Shown: in pieces, positions 1 to 7,717 of the stretch
Numbering within the stretch: the stretch's first letter is position 1
Layout of the letters: every line of letters begins with the position of its first letter
Source: Kitasatospora phosalacinea
Lineage (GTDB): Bacteria; Actinomycetota; Actinomycetes; Streptomycetales; Streptomycetaceae
DNA: 64,000 bases
Assembly (NCBI RefSeq): GCF_000716545.1
Contig: NZ_JNWZ01000002.1
Coordinates: forward strand, 133,091-197,090
Reading direction: 5' to 3'
The notes under the pieces: model-generated
The model's database searches: none
The model's input: only the letters and a program-made list of their open reading frames with translations
What the model was told of the DNA's origin: nothing
Program-made: the position numbers and the translations under genes

Positions 1-55
1 CGTCGGGCGTCCCGCCCCACGGGGTAGAACCATCTCTCCACGGAGGCACACCCCG

Positions 56-1114
56 ATGTCCGACCCGCAGACTGTTTCCGTACCCGGCAGGATCATGTCG
101 GCGGAGATGGCCGAGCAGCCGGCCGTCCTGCAGCGCATCCTCGACGAGGGGGCGCCCGCGATCCGTGAGATCGCCGCGCAGATCGCCGCCCGCAACCCGC
201 GCTTCGTCCTGCTGACCGCCCGCGGCACCTCCGACAACGCCGCGCTGTACGCCAAGTACCTGATCGAGGTGCTGCTCGGCAAGCCGGCCGGCCTGACCTC
301 GATGTCCACCACCACCGCGTACGGCGCCAAGCCGGACCTCACCGACTGCCTGGTCGTCACGGTCAGCCAGTCCGGCGGCTCGCCCGACCTGGTGGCCTCC
401 ACCAAGGCGGCCCGCGAGGCCGGCGCGATCACCCTGGCGGTCACCAACAACGCCGCCTCGCCGCTCGCCGAGGTCTCCGAGTTCCACATCGACGTGCTGG
501 CCGGGCCGGAGAAGGCGCTGCCCGCCACCAAGACCTACACCGCCGAGCTGCTGGCGCTGTACCTGTTCGTCGAGGGCCTGCGCGGCGGCGACGGCTCCGC
601 GGCGAAGGCGCTGCCCGAGCTGGCGGCCGGCATCCTGGCCCGCCAGGGCGAGGTCAAGGACCTGGCCGAGCGCTACCGCTTCGCCCAGCGCCTGGTCATC
701 ACCTCGCGCGGCTACGGCTACCCGACCGCCCGCGAGGCGGCGCTGAAGCTGATGGAGACCACCTACATCCCGGCGTCGCCGTTCTCCGGCGCCGACCTGC
801 TGCACGGCCCGCTGGCCATGGTGGACAACGTCTCGCCGGTCATCGCGATCGTCCCGGACGGCAGGGGCGGAGAGGCCCTGCAGCCCGTCCTGGACCGCCT
901 GCGCGGCCGCGGCGCGGACCTGGTGGTCATCGGGCAGCGGGAACAGGTGGACGCCGCCAGCGCGGGCTTCGCGCTGCCGGCCGGCGTGCCCGAGGAGGTC
1001 CAGCCGATCCTGGAGATCCTGCCGCTGCAGCTGCTGGCCTACGAGGTCACCATCGCCCGCGGCCAGGACCCGGACGCCCCGCGCGCGCTCGCCAAGGTCA
1101 CCGAGACGCACTGA
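56..1114 (+). CDS. SIS-domain sugar-phosphate isomerase-like protein
   Basis: The 352-residue protein consists of two SIS (phosphosugar-binding) domains like the isomerase half of GlmS and the AgaS/NagB-II group; the amidotransferase domain of full GlmS (about 600 aa) is absent. The sugar-phosphate loop SQSGGS lies at residues 104-109, and a second conserved stretch follows SRGYGYPTAREAALK near residue 217. The ATG start has GGAGG ten bases upstream. It probably acts in the cytoplasm on amino-sugar phosphates (isomerisation, deamination or dehydration). In S. coelicolor the DasR/das aminosugar genes lie close to the equivalent position, which fits. The exact substrate cannot be read from the sequence. 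A strong hairpin terminator follows it. Confidence 0.85.
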   Translation: MSDPQTVSVPGRIMSAEMAEQPAVLQRILDEGAPAIREIAAQIAARNPRFVLLTARGTSDNAALYAKYLIEVLLGKPAGLTSMSTTTAYGAKPDLTDCLVVTVSQSGGSPDLVASTKAAREAGAITLAVTNNAASPLAEVSEFHIDVLAGPEKALPATKTYTAELLALYLFVEGLRGGDGSAAKALPELAAGILARQGEVKDLAERYRFAQRLVITSRGYGYPTAREAALKLMETTYIPASPFSGADLLHGPLAMVDNVSPVIAIVPDGRGGEALQPVLDRLRGRGADLVVIGQREQVDAASAGFALPAGVPEEVQPILEILPLQLLAYEVTIARGQDPDAPRALAKVTETH

Positions 1115-1143
1115 GACACGCCCGGGCGCGCCCGGGACGCGAA

Positions 1144-1179
1144 GGAGCCGCCCCCGCGAGGTTCTGCGGGGGCGGCTCC
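1144..1179 (+). terminator. Intrinsic terminator-like hairpin after the SIS gene
   Basis: Perfect 14-bp stem (1144-1157 with 1166-1179) and an 8-nt loop, without a U tract, as is usual in Streptomyces. It lies 30 nt past the SIS stop. Confidence 0.75.
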
Positions 1180-1389
1180 GCCGTACCCGGGCACGGGCCG
1201 GGAAACACTACGGGCCACGGCGCCGACACAGGACCCTCAACCTGTGCGGCACCGCAGCCCGGAGCTGTATGCCGGAGGCGGGGACCGTCCGAGGGTTGTG
1301 CGGGACCCTCGAACGACGCCTCCGACCGAGGAGCGGCCTCGCGCGGTCAGGGCAGTTGCGCGGAGGGCCTCTCCTTGGTGCGTGTTCAT

Positions 1390-1446
1390 TGTGGACTAGA
1401 CCAATCTGGGTTGTCCAGAGGCGCTCCGCAATTGGTCTGGACAACG
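1390..1446. promoter_or_regulatory. Paired DasR-like (GntR/HutC) operator elements before pdtaS
   Basis: Two 16-bp elements, TGTGGACTAGACCAAT (1390-1405) and ATTGGTCTGGACAACG (1431-1446), each match 12 of 16 positions of the DasR dre consensus ACTGGTCTAGACCACT. The outer pieces AGACCAAT (1398-1405) and ATTGGTCT (1431-1438) are inverted copies, and GTTGTCCAGA (1410-1419) pairs perfectly with TCTGGACAAC (1436-1445). Seen: nested inverted repeats ending 32 bp before the pdtaS start. Inferred: an operator for a GntR/HutC regulator. The pairing could instead form an RNA hairpin. The rest of the 1180-1478 stretch shows nothing recognisable apart from a possible -10 TACGCT at 1467-1472. Confidence 0.45.
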
Positions 1447-1478
1447 TGGCCCGGGGCGGTCGGCGATACGCTCACCGT

Positions 1479-2999
1479 GTGCCCTCGCTGAACGAACTCG
1501 TCCGCCGCCACACCACCCTCACCGGTGCCGACGTGGAGTGGCTGCACCTCCTGGTCTCGGAGTGGCAGCTGCTCTCCGACCTCTCCTTCGCCGACCTGGT
1601 GCTGTGGATCCCCACCTGGGACGGCATCCGCTACGTCTCGGTGGCCCAGATGCGGCCCAACACCGGCCCCACCTCGTACCAGGACGACATGGTCGGCCAC
1701 CTGGTGCCGCGCGGCCGTCGGCCGCTGCTGGACGCCGCCTACGACGAGGGCCGGATCGTCCGCGAGGGCGACCCGGAGTGGCGGGAGGAGGTGCCGGTGC
1801 GGGTGGAGTCCATCCCGGTGCGCCGGGACGGCAAGGTGCTCGGCGTGATCGCCCGCAACACCAACCTGCTGACCGTCCGCACCCCCAGCCGGCTGGAGCT
1901 CACCTACCTGCAGAGCGCCTCCGACCTGGCCCAGATGATCGCGGCCGGCAGCTTCCCCTTCCCGGGCGCCGAGCAGGCCGACATGGACGCCGCGCCCCGG
2001 GTCGGCGACGGCCTGATCCGGCTCGACGTGGAGGGCGTGGTCACCTACGCCAGCCCCAACGCGCTCTCCGCCTACCACCGGCTCGGACTGACCACCGACC
2101 TGGTGGGCAGTCACCTCGGGAGGAGCACCGCCGAACTGGTGCCGCCCAGCCGCGGCGCGGTGCACGAGGCGCTGGTGAAGATGGCCAGCGGCTGGGCGCC
2201 CCGGCAGACCGAGGTCGAGGCCCAGGGCGGCGTGGTGACGCTGCGGACCATCCCGCTCAAGCCCAAGGGCACCCCCACCGGCTCCCTGGTGCTCTGCCGG
2301 GACGTCACCGAACTGCGGCGCCGGGACCGCGAGTTGATGACCAAGGATGCCACCATCCGGGAGATCCACCACCGGGTGAAGAACAACCTGCAGACCGTCG
2401 CCGCGCTGCTGCGGCTGCAGTCCCGCCGGATGGACTCGGACGCCGGCCGGGCCGCCCTGGACGAGGCCGTCCGCCGGGTCGGCTCGATCGCCATCGTCCA
2501 CGAGACGCTCTCCCAGGCCCTGGACGAGTCGGTCGCCTTCGACGAGATCGCCGACCGGGTGCTGGCCATGGTGATGGAACTCTCCCAGGACGGCCGGGTG
2601 GTGGCCCGCCGCAGCGGCTCCTTCGGCATCCTGTCCGCCGAGGTCGCCACCCCGCTGGCGATGATCCTCACCGAGCTCACCCAGAACGCCCTGGAACACG
2701 CCTTCGGCCCCAGCGCCTCCGGCAACCTGGAGCTCAGCGCGCTGCGCGGCCGCGCCCCCTCCGGCGGCAAGGGCTGGTCGGACACCTGGAACAACGGCGC
2801 CAAGCCCGAGGAGTACCTGCTGATCACGGTGCAGGACGACGGCCGCGGCATGCCCGAGGGCTTCGACCCGCAGCAGGCCGGCAACCTCGGCCTGCAGATC
2901 GTCCGCACCCTGGCCACCGGCGAACTCGGCGGCGCCTTCGACATGGTGGCCGCGCCCGGGGGCGGTACCAAGGTGGTGCTGGAGATCCCCGTCCGGTAG
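1479..2999 (+). CDS. pdtaS: PdtaS-type cytoplasmic sensor histidine kinase
   Basis: A 506-aa soluble kinase with the PdtaS layout: an N-terminal GAF-like sensor (about 1-160), a PAS domain (about 180-290), a HisKA_2 dimerisation/phosphoacceptor helix with EIHHRVKNNLQ (phosphoacceptor His near 297) and a C-terminal HATPase_c with DDGRGMP. No membrane segment. In mycobacteria PdtaS phosphorylates PdtaR, an ANTAR antiterminator; no PdtaR is in this window. The reading frame extends upstream, but the family N-terminus aligns with the GTG at 1479. TACGCT lies 7 nt before this codon, so the transcript is probably leaderless. It sits between an aminosugar gene and wblE and is preceded by DasR-like palindromes. 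The family assignment is firm; the signal is unknown. Confidence 0.9.
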   Translation: MPSLNELVRRHTTLTGADVEWLHLLVSEWQLLSDLSFADLVLWIPTWDGIRYVSVAQMRPNTGPTSYQDDMVGHLVPRGRRPLLDAAYDEGRIVREGDPEWREEVPVRVESIPVRRDGKVLGVIARNTNLLTVRTPSRLELTYLQSASDLAQMIAAGSFPFPGAEQADMDAAPRVGDGLIRLDVEGVVTYASPNALSAYHRLGLTTDLVGSHLGRSTAELVPPSRGAVHEALVKMASGWAPRQTEVEAQGGVVTLRTIPLKPKGTPTGSLVLCRDVTELRRRDRELMTKDATIREIHHRVKNNLQTVAALLRLQSRRMDSDAGRAALDEAVRRVGSIAIVHETLSQALDESVAFDEIADRVLAMVMELSQDGRVVARRSGSFGILSAEVATPLAMILTELTQNALEHAFGPSASGNLELSALRGRAPSGGKGWSDTWNNGAKPEEYLLITVQDDGRGMPEGFDPQQAGNLGLQIVRTLATGELGGAFDMVAAPGGGTKVVLEIPVR

Positions 3000-3041
3000 C
3001 GGGCGGGGGCGGGGTTCCGGGCGGGGCCCGGAGACAGAAAC

Positions 3042-3080
3042 GAGGCCCCGCCGACCGGGGGGGTGGGTCGGCAGGGCCTC
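3042..3080. terminator. Bidirectional terminator hairpin between pdtaS and wblE
   Basis: 15-bp stem with one mismatch (3042-3056 with 3066-3080) between convergent genes. Nothing else is apparent in 3000-3344. Confidence 0.7.
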
Positions 3081-3344
3081 TCGACCCGGTCCGGCCGTCG
3101 GGGGGAGTCGGCCGGAACGGGGGCTTCTGGTGTGGCGCGACGCCCGCCCCGTGCTTGCACACGGTGAGCGCCACAGGCCAACGATATTGCTCTGAGTGAA
3201 CAGTATCAAGTGCCGGGGCGGCTCGCGTCGTCGACCCCGCGGATCGAGCGGGGCCCGTTCGGGAAGGCTCGGCCGGCCAATCGCGGCCGAACCCTTGATC
3301 GTGGGTTGATCCGTACTGCTACTGACGGTGCGTCAGCTGATGCG

Positions 3345-3596
3345 TCAGGCGGTGCGGGCGCGGTTGCGGGCAGCGCGGCGCTTCATCGCGCGACGCTCGT
3401 CCTCGCTCATGCCACCCCAGACGCCGGCGTCCTGGCCGGTTTCGAGCGCCCACTGCAGGCACTGCTCCATCACGGGACAACGGCGGCACACGGCCTTGGC
3501 TTCCTCGATCTGCAGCAGAGCAGGGCCGGTGTTCCCGATCGGGAAGAACAGCTCCGGGTCCTCTTCGCGGCAGACAGCGCGGTGGCGCCAGTCCAT
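3345..3596 (-). CDS. wblE: WhiB-family Fe-S regulator WblE (WhiB1 orthologue)
   Basis: An 83-aa WhiB protein with the four cluster ligands Cys9, Cys37, Cys40 and Cys46 and the GVWGG turn at 58-62, followed by a basic C-terminus. It binds a [4Fe-4S] cluster, works as a small nucleoid/sigma-associated transcription factor, and in its M. tuberculosis orthologue WhiB1 reacts with nitric oxide. The frame is open upstream, but the ATG at 3596 matches the conserved N-terminus MDWRHRAVC and has a good GGAGG site. A Rex-operator-like palindrome lies 61 bp upstream, which suggests control by NADH/NAD+ balance. Transcribed alone, convergent with pdtaS. Confidence 0.95.
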   Translation of the reverse strand: MDWRHRAVCREEDPELFFPIGNTGPALLQIEEAKAVCRRCPVMEQCLQWALETGQDAGVWGGMSEDERRAMKRRAARNRARTA

Positions 3597-3656
3597 GGTC
3601 GTCCAACTCCTCCGGTCGCGGGCGGTGGCCCGTGACTCACTCGAATGGCTTGTGAA

Positions 3657-3672
3657 TGTGAACGCTTTCACG
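3657..3672. promoter_or_regulatory. Rex operator (ROP)-like site upstream of wblE
   Basis: TGTGAACGCTTTCACG matches the S. coelicolor Rex consensus TGTGAACGCGTTCACA at 14 of 16 positions. It lies 61 bp before the wblE start codon, where a repressor of initiation would sit. Confidence 0.65.
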
Positions 3673-3938
3673 AATCCCGCAACAGCAAAAGGGACCTAAG
3701 GCCCATCGGGCCCGGGCGGTCTTCGCTGAGGGGGGTTCGGCGATTCGAGGGGCTCTCCCGCGGTGTCCTGCTGCGGTGCGTCCCGATCGCCATGTAGAGG
3801 TTCGCAAACCTCGAAGCCGGATACAACCCCCTTCGGCAAGAAATTTTTGATTCTTCGGTGTCGCCTACCTCACAGGCGGTACTTCTATGGGGTGAAGGGG
3901 CTCGAACGTTCGAGTGCAAGGTAGCGACCCCCTTCTGG
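3673..3938. other. Non-coding stretch between wblE and the diacylglycerol kinase with two palindromes
   Basis: No convincing gene. Two inverted repeats stand out: GAGGTTCGCAAACCTC (3797-3812, 6-bp arms) and the perfect 14-bp palindrome CTCGAACGTTCGAG (3901-3914). They may be upstream regulatory sites for wblE or chance structures; the second is 24 bp beyond the kinase stop codon. Confidence 0.4.
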
Positions 3939-4910
3939 TCACACAATCACACGCAGTGCCCGCCGTACGCCTGTGAAACTGACGCGACTCCTGTCTCCAA
4001 GGTGGTCCCCGTCCACCTGAAACGGGGCCGGTTCCTCTGAAACCAAGGTGAAGTGCCGAACGTCGTGATAGGAGACGAGGTGTTTCCCGGAGGGGCCGGC
4101 CGGGCGTTCACCGCCCTCCGCGGCGGGCAGCGGACGAAGGATCTGACGGACCGTTCGAGCGGTCCGGAACGCGGTCATTCGAGTGATGCCGAAGATGTCC
4201 AGATCGGTTTCGAAGGACGCGGAGGGCGACGGGAGGACCGGACGGGAACCCAGGAACGTCCACGGTGAAGTGTTCGACACTATGGCCATCACCATGCCCG
4301 GGACCGGGTCCCGGCCATTGATCTCCAGGGAGATCGGCCCCGAACGGCGGTGTTCACGCTCGGTGATGTAGTGCCGGAGCGCCTCGACGACGTAGAGCGC
4401 GTGCGTGGACCTGCGCCCCGCACGGCGCTGGCGCTCCACCCGGCCGACCACGCCCGCGTCGAAGCCCAGGCCCGCGGTGAAGGTGAACCAGCGGTCCGGC
4501 TCCCCGTCGGTCAGCGCCTTGCCCAGGCCGATCGACCGCTCGCGGCGGGCCGCCAGCGCGTCCAGCAGCGCGCCGGTCGCCTCCACCGGGTCGTTCGGCA
4601 GGCCCAGCGCGCGGGCGAACACGTTGGTCGAACCGCCCGGCACCACCGCCAGCCTCGGCACCCGCTCGCCCGGGCCGTGCGCCAGCAGGCCGTTCACCAC
4701 CTCGTTGACGGTGCCGTCGCCGCCCAGCGCCACCACCAGGTCCACCGAGCCGTCCTCGGCCGCCTGCCGGGCCAGGTCGCGCGCGTGGCCCCGGTACTGG
4801 GTCTGCGCGACGTCCAGCTTCAGGTCGCTGCGCAGGGCATGGGTCAGGACGTCCCGGGTCCGGCCACTGGTGGTGGTCGCCTTCGGGTTCACGACCAGGA
4901 GAGCGCGCAT
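3939..4910 (-). CDS. Diacylglycerol/sphingosine kinase-like lipid kinase
   Basis: The 323-aa protein has the DAGK/LCB5 catalytic fold, with the nucleotide-binding GGDGTVNEVVNG at 63-74 and a conserved PGGSTNVFAR around residue 100. Family members phosphorylate diacylglycerol (or related lipids) with ATP and recycle lipid to phosphatidic acid at the inner membrane face. Length is normal for the family (about 300). A -10-like TAGGCT on the minus strand ends 7 nt before the ATG, so translation is probably leaderless. It diverges from a small membrane-protein gene 51 bp away. The substrate is not defined by sequence. Confidence 0.85.
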   Translation of the reverse strand: MRALLVVNPKATTTSGRTRDVLTHALRSDLKLDVAQTQYRGHARDLARQAAEDGSVDLVVALGGDGTVNEVVNGLLAHGPGERVPRLAVVPGGSTNVFARALGLPNDPVEATGALLDALAARRERSIGLGKALTDGEPDRWFTFTAGLGFDAGVVGRVERQRRAGRRSTHALYVVEALRHYITEREHRRSGPISLEINGRDPVPGMVMAIVSNTSPWTFLGSRPVLPSPSASFETDLDIFGITRMTAFRTARTVRQILRPLPAAEGGERPAGPSGKHLVSYHDVRHFTLVSEEPAPFQVDGDHLGDRSRVSFTGVRRALRVIV

Positions 4911-4917
4911 GGTGATC

Positions 4918-4955
4918 AGCCTACGACCCGCCCGACGCGGGCCGACCGTTACCCT
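4918..4955. promoter_or_regulatory. Back-to-back leaderless promoters
   Basis: In a 51-bp divergent gap, the minus strand carries TAGGCT (4923-4918) 7 nt before the kinase ATG, and the plus strand carries TACCCT (4950-4955) 6 nt before the GTG at 4962. Both are -10 boxes placed for leaderless transcripts; no good -35 is visible for either. Confidence 0.55.
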
Positions 4956-4961
4956 GGCCGG

Positions 4962-5387
4962 GTGACCGCTGAATCCGCCACCGCCACCGCTCCCGCCGCC
5001 CGGCCCGTCCCGCTGCTCGTCGGCGCGGCGCTCACCGCGCTGGAGGGCGCGGCCATGGCCGGCTGGGGCGTCTACAACCTGGCCGCCGGCTTCACCGGCG
5101 CCGACGACTTCGGCCGCGCCGAGCTGGGCGGCGCCGTCCTGCTGCTGATGGGCCTGCTGCCGGTCCTGGCCGGCCGCGCGCTGCTGCGCGGGCAGCGCTG
5201 GGGCCGCAGCCCCGCCGTGTTGACCAACTCGATCTGCCTGCCCGTCGCGTACTACATGTGGCAGTCCGGCGGCGGGATGATCGCCGTCGGCGCCGCGATC
5301 GGACTGCTCGGCCTGGTCGGCATCGGCACGCTGCTCAACCCCAGGGTCACCGCCCTGCTGTACGGCACCCCCGACGAGCAGCGGTAG
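4962..5387 (+). CDS. Small integral membrane protein of unknown function
   Basis: 141 aa, mostly hydrophobic with four likely membrane segments (about 17-38, 53-72, 80-100 and 106-126). It resembles uncharacterised actinobacterial membrane proteins often found beside this lipid kinase; no catalytic motif is seen. The GTG start was chosen because TACCCT lies 6 nt upstream and the Ala/Thr-rich N-terminus leads directly into the first helix; the frame is open further upstream but overlaps the divergent kinase gene. Confidence 0.75.
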   Translation: MTAESATATAPAARPVPLLVGAALTALEGAAMAGWGVYNLAAGFTGADDFGRAELGGAVLLLMGLLPVLAGRALLRGQRWGRSPAVLTNSICLPVAYYMWQSGGGMIAVGAAIGLLGLVGIGTLLNPRVTALLYGTPDEQR

Positions 5388-5404
5388 CCGCGCGCGACGG
5401 CCGC

Positions 5405-5450
5405 ACGCCGCAGGGCCCGTCCCCGGGGTCGGGGACGGGCCCTGCGGCGT
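5405..5450. terminator. Bidirectional terminator
   Basis: 20-bp perfect stem (5405-5424 with 5431-5450) and 6-nt loop between convergent genes; the strongest hairpin in the window. Confidence 0.85.
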
Positions 5451-5480
5451 CGTACGGGCCGTGCGGGGGCGCGGGAGCGC

Positions 5481-6479
5481 CTACTCCTCGACCAGCAGCT
5501 TCTCGCGTAGCTGGGCCAGGGTGCGGGCCAGCAGCCGGGAGACGTGCATCTGCGAGATGCCGACCTCGGCCGCGATCTGCGACTGCGTCATGTTCCGGAA
5601 GAACCGCAGCACCAGGATCTTCTGCTCCCGGGGCGGCAGCTGGGCCAGCAGCGGCTTCAGCGACTCCCGGTACTCGACGCCCTCCAGCGCCTCGTCGGTG
5701 GCGCCCAGGGTGTCCGCCACGGCCGGCGACTCGTCGTCGCTGTCCGGCACGTCCAGCGAGAGGGTGGAGTACGCGTTGGCGGACTCCAGGCCCTCCAGCA
5801 CGTCCTCCTCCGAGATGCCCAGGTGCTCGGCGAGCTCGTGCACCGTCGGCGACCGGCCGTGCCGCTGGGACAGCTCGCTGGTCGCCGTGGTCAGCGACAG
5901 CCGCAGCTCCTGCAGGCGGCGCGGCACCCGCACCGCCCAGCCCTTGTCCCGGAAGTGCCGCTTGATCTCGCCGACGATGGTCGGCGTCGCGTACGTGGAG
6001 AACTCCACCCCGCGCTCGTGGTCGAACCGGTCCACCGACTTGATCAGGCCGATGGTGGCGACCTGGGTCAGGTCGTCCAGCGGTTCGCCGCGGTTGCGGA
6101 AGCGGCGGGCCAGGTGCTCCACCAGCGGGATGTGCATCCGGACCAGCTGGTTGCGGATCTCCACCCGCTCCGCGGACCCCTCCGGCAGCTCGGACAGCCG
6201 TACGAACAGCGCCCGGGCCGCCTCGCGGTCCGGGGCGCCGCTGCGGTGCCCCTGGGCCGGCACGGTCGAACGGACGACCTCGGTGGCGGCCGCCGGGCCG
6301 TCGTCCACCGCGGGCTCGACCGCGGGCGCCGTCTCGGGCCGCTCGGGCTTCGGATCGGTCGGCTGGCTCATCCGGTGGGAGTCCTTCGGGAGGGCTTCGT
6401 CAGGGGTGGCGGGGCGGGCGACGCTCGCCTGCGGCGGTACGACGGCAACTGTGCGGTCCAGATCACTCACGGCGATCAC
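5481..6479 (-). CDS. sigH: SigB/SigF-family RNA polymerase sigma factor (SigH-like)
   Basis: 332-aa group 3 sigma factor with region 2 (DDLTQVATIGLIKSVDRFD near 135-155), region 3 and the region 4 helix-turn-helix TQSQIAAEVGISQMHVSRLL close to the C-terminus. The first 70-80 residues are a Pro/Ala/Glu-rich extension not found in B. subtilis SigB. Two starts are possible: GTG at 6479, 28 nt after the anti-sigma stop, and ATG at 6371 with GAAGG upstream; the S. coelicolor SigH product is known to occur in several sizes, so both may be used. It is translated downstream of its likely anti-sigma factor, an arrangement typical of stress sigma factors inhibited by an RsbW-like partner. Likely role: osmotic/stress response and development. 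Confidence 0.9.
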   Translation of the reverse strand: MIAVSDLDRTVAVVPPQASVARPATPDEALPKDSHRMSQPTDPKPERPETAPAVEPAVDDGPAAATEVVRSTVPAQGHRSGAPDREAARALFVRLSELPEGSAERVEIRNQLVRMHIPLVEHLARRFRNRGEPLDDLTQVATIGLIKSVDRFDHERGVEFSTYATPTIVGEIKRHFRDKGWAVRVPRRLQELRLSLTTATSELSQRHGRSPTVHELAEHLGISEEDVLEGLESANAYSTLSLDVPDSDDESPAVADTLGATDEALEGVEYRESLKPLLAQLPPREQKILVLRFFRNMTQSQIAAEVGISQMHVSRLLARTLAQLREKLLVEE

Positions 6480-6507
6480 CCGTTCCGTTCCGAGAACACG
6501 TCACTGG

Positions 6508-6921
6508 CTACGGCTGGCCCGGCGACCCGCCGCGCTTCTTGTGCAGGCTGATGGAGACCGTGTTGTCCGAGGCGACCGTCGAGTCCACCTCGCCGGCCAG
6601 CGCGGAGAGCACCGTCCAGGCGAAGGTGTCCCGCTCCGGGGCCCGGCCGTCGGTGGTCGGTGCGGACACCGTGACCCGCAGCGCGTCGCCCACCAGGCGG
6701 AACTCGCAGCTCAGGATCGAGCCCGGAACGGCCTGTTGGAGCAGGATCGCGCAGGCCTCGTCCACCGCGATGCGGAGGTCCTCGATCTCGTCCAGGGTGA
6801 AGTCGAGCCGTGCCGCGAGGCCGGCCGTCGCCGTCCGCAGCACCGAGAGATAGGCGCCCGCCGCGGGGAGCCGGACCTCAACGAAGTCCTTCACTCCGGG
6901 CTCGCTGTCGATCTGGGACAC
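6508..6921 (-). CDS. rshA: RsbW/SpoIIAB-like anti-sigma factor (RshA/PrsH-like)
   Basis: 137-aa GHKL-fold protein. The ATP-binding N-box is EDLRIAVDEACAILLQ near residue 50-65. It is an anti-sigma serine-kinase family member and most likely binds the sigma factor encoded 28 nt downstream. The GTG at 6921 was chosen over an upstream frame-open codon because AGGAGG lies 5-6 nt before it. The G1/G2 boxes are weak, so kinase activity cannot be assumed. Confidence 0.88.
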   Translation of the reverse strand: MSQIDSEPGVKDFVEVRLPAAGAYLSVLRTATAGLAARLDFTLDEIEDLRIAVDEACAILLQQAVPGSILSCEFRLVGDALRVTVSAPTTDGRAPERDTFAWTVLSALAGEVDSTVASDNTVSISLHKKRGGSPGQP

Positions 6922-7005
6922 CCTCACCTCCTGGGTGACGCACGGTGCTTGCGGCCGGGGAGCTGCCAACACCACTGGCTCGGTTCAACTGCCTTGTGCC
7001 CCGAG

Positions 7006-7035
7006 ACGTTACCGCGCTCGGGGGCGGTCTGTCGT
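7006..7035 (-). promoter_or_regulatory. Candidate promoter of the anti-sigma/sigH operon
   Basis: On the minus strand ACGACA (7035-7030), an 18-bp spacer and TAACGT (7011-7006), about 85 bp before the anti-sigma start. This resembles a vegetative promoter with a weak -35. Confidence 0.4.
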
Positions 7036-7089
7036 GATCCCGCGTCACCGTCACGGGAACGAGGGATCACCGTTCGAACGGGACCGCGG

Positions 7090-7587
7090 TCAACGCGGCC
7101 CGGAGCCCAGCTCGGCGAGCGCGCCGTCGGTCAGCCGGAAGACCGTCCACTCGTCCATCGGCACCGCGCCGAGCGACTTGTAGAAGCCGATCGACGGCTC
7201 GTTCCAGTCCAGCACCGACCACTCCAGCCGCTGGTACCCGCGCTCCACGCAGATCCGGGCCAGCTCGGTCAGCAGCGCCTTGCCGTGGCCGCCGCCGCGC
7301 TTCTCCGGGCGGACGTACAGGTCCTCCAGGTAGATGCCGTGCGTGCCGCGCCAGGTCGAGAAGTTGCGGAACCAGAGCGCGAAGCCGACCGGCTCGCCGG
7401 ACTCCTCCTCGGCGATCAGGCCGAACACCGCGGGGTGCTCGCCGAACAGCGCGTCGTGGAGCTGCTCCTCGGTGGCCACCGCCTCGTGGAGCGCCCGCTC
7501 GTACTCGGCGAGTTCGCGGATCATGGCGTGGACGGAGGGGACGTCGGCGGGGGTCGCGGTGCGGATCATACGGTCGAGCGTACTCAT
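7090..7587 (-). CDS. GNAT N-acetyltransferase (diamine acetyltransferase-like)
   Basis: 165 aa with the single GNAT domain; acetyl-CoA binding motif RPEKRGGGHGKALL near 92-105, preceded by YLEDLYV as in the SSAT-like group, and the WNEPSIGFYKSLGA motif B region. It should transfer acetyl from acetyl-CoA to a small amine. ATG at 7587 has AAGGGG upstream; an alternative ATG six codons in (7569) begins MIRTATPADV and is also plausible. Monocistronic between the sigH operon and the DUF1648 gene. Substrate unknown. Confidence 0.85.
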   Translation of the reverse strand: MSTLDRMIRTATPADVPSVHAMIRELAEYERALHEAVATEEQLHDALFGEHPAVFGLIAEEESGEPVGFALWFRNFSTWRGTHGIYLEDLYVRPEKRGGGHGKALLTELARICVERGYQRLEWSVLDWNEPSIGFYKSLGAVPMDEWTVFRLTDGALAELGSGPR

Positions 7588-7717
7588 CTCACCCCTTCAT
7601 CCGGAATCGCCTTTATGCCCGGGGCGGCACCACCGGAAACGGTCTCCGGACGGTGCGCCCCGGGCACGGGCGGCTTCCCGGGGGCGGGGCCGGGGGCGGG
7701 GCCGGGTTTCCCGGGGG

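Noticed and set aside
1208..1444. Possible 78-codon minus-strand gene before pdtaS
   Set aside because: Arg-rich shadow without a ribosome site, overlapping the dre-like elements.
3668..3946. Possible 92-codon gene in the wblE upstream region
   Set aside because: No ribosome site or family resemblance; it covers the Rex-like site and palindromes, so regulatory DNA is the better reading.
7676..7717. Tandem GGGGGCGGGGCC repeat after the DUF1648 gene
   Set aside because: Only two units in a G/C-rich terminator-like stretch; it carries no clear repeat family or function.
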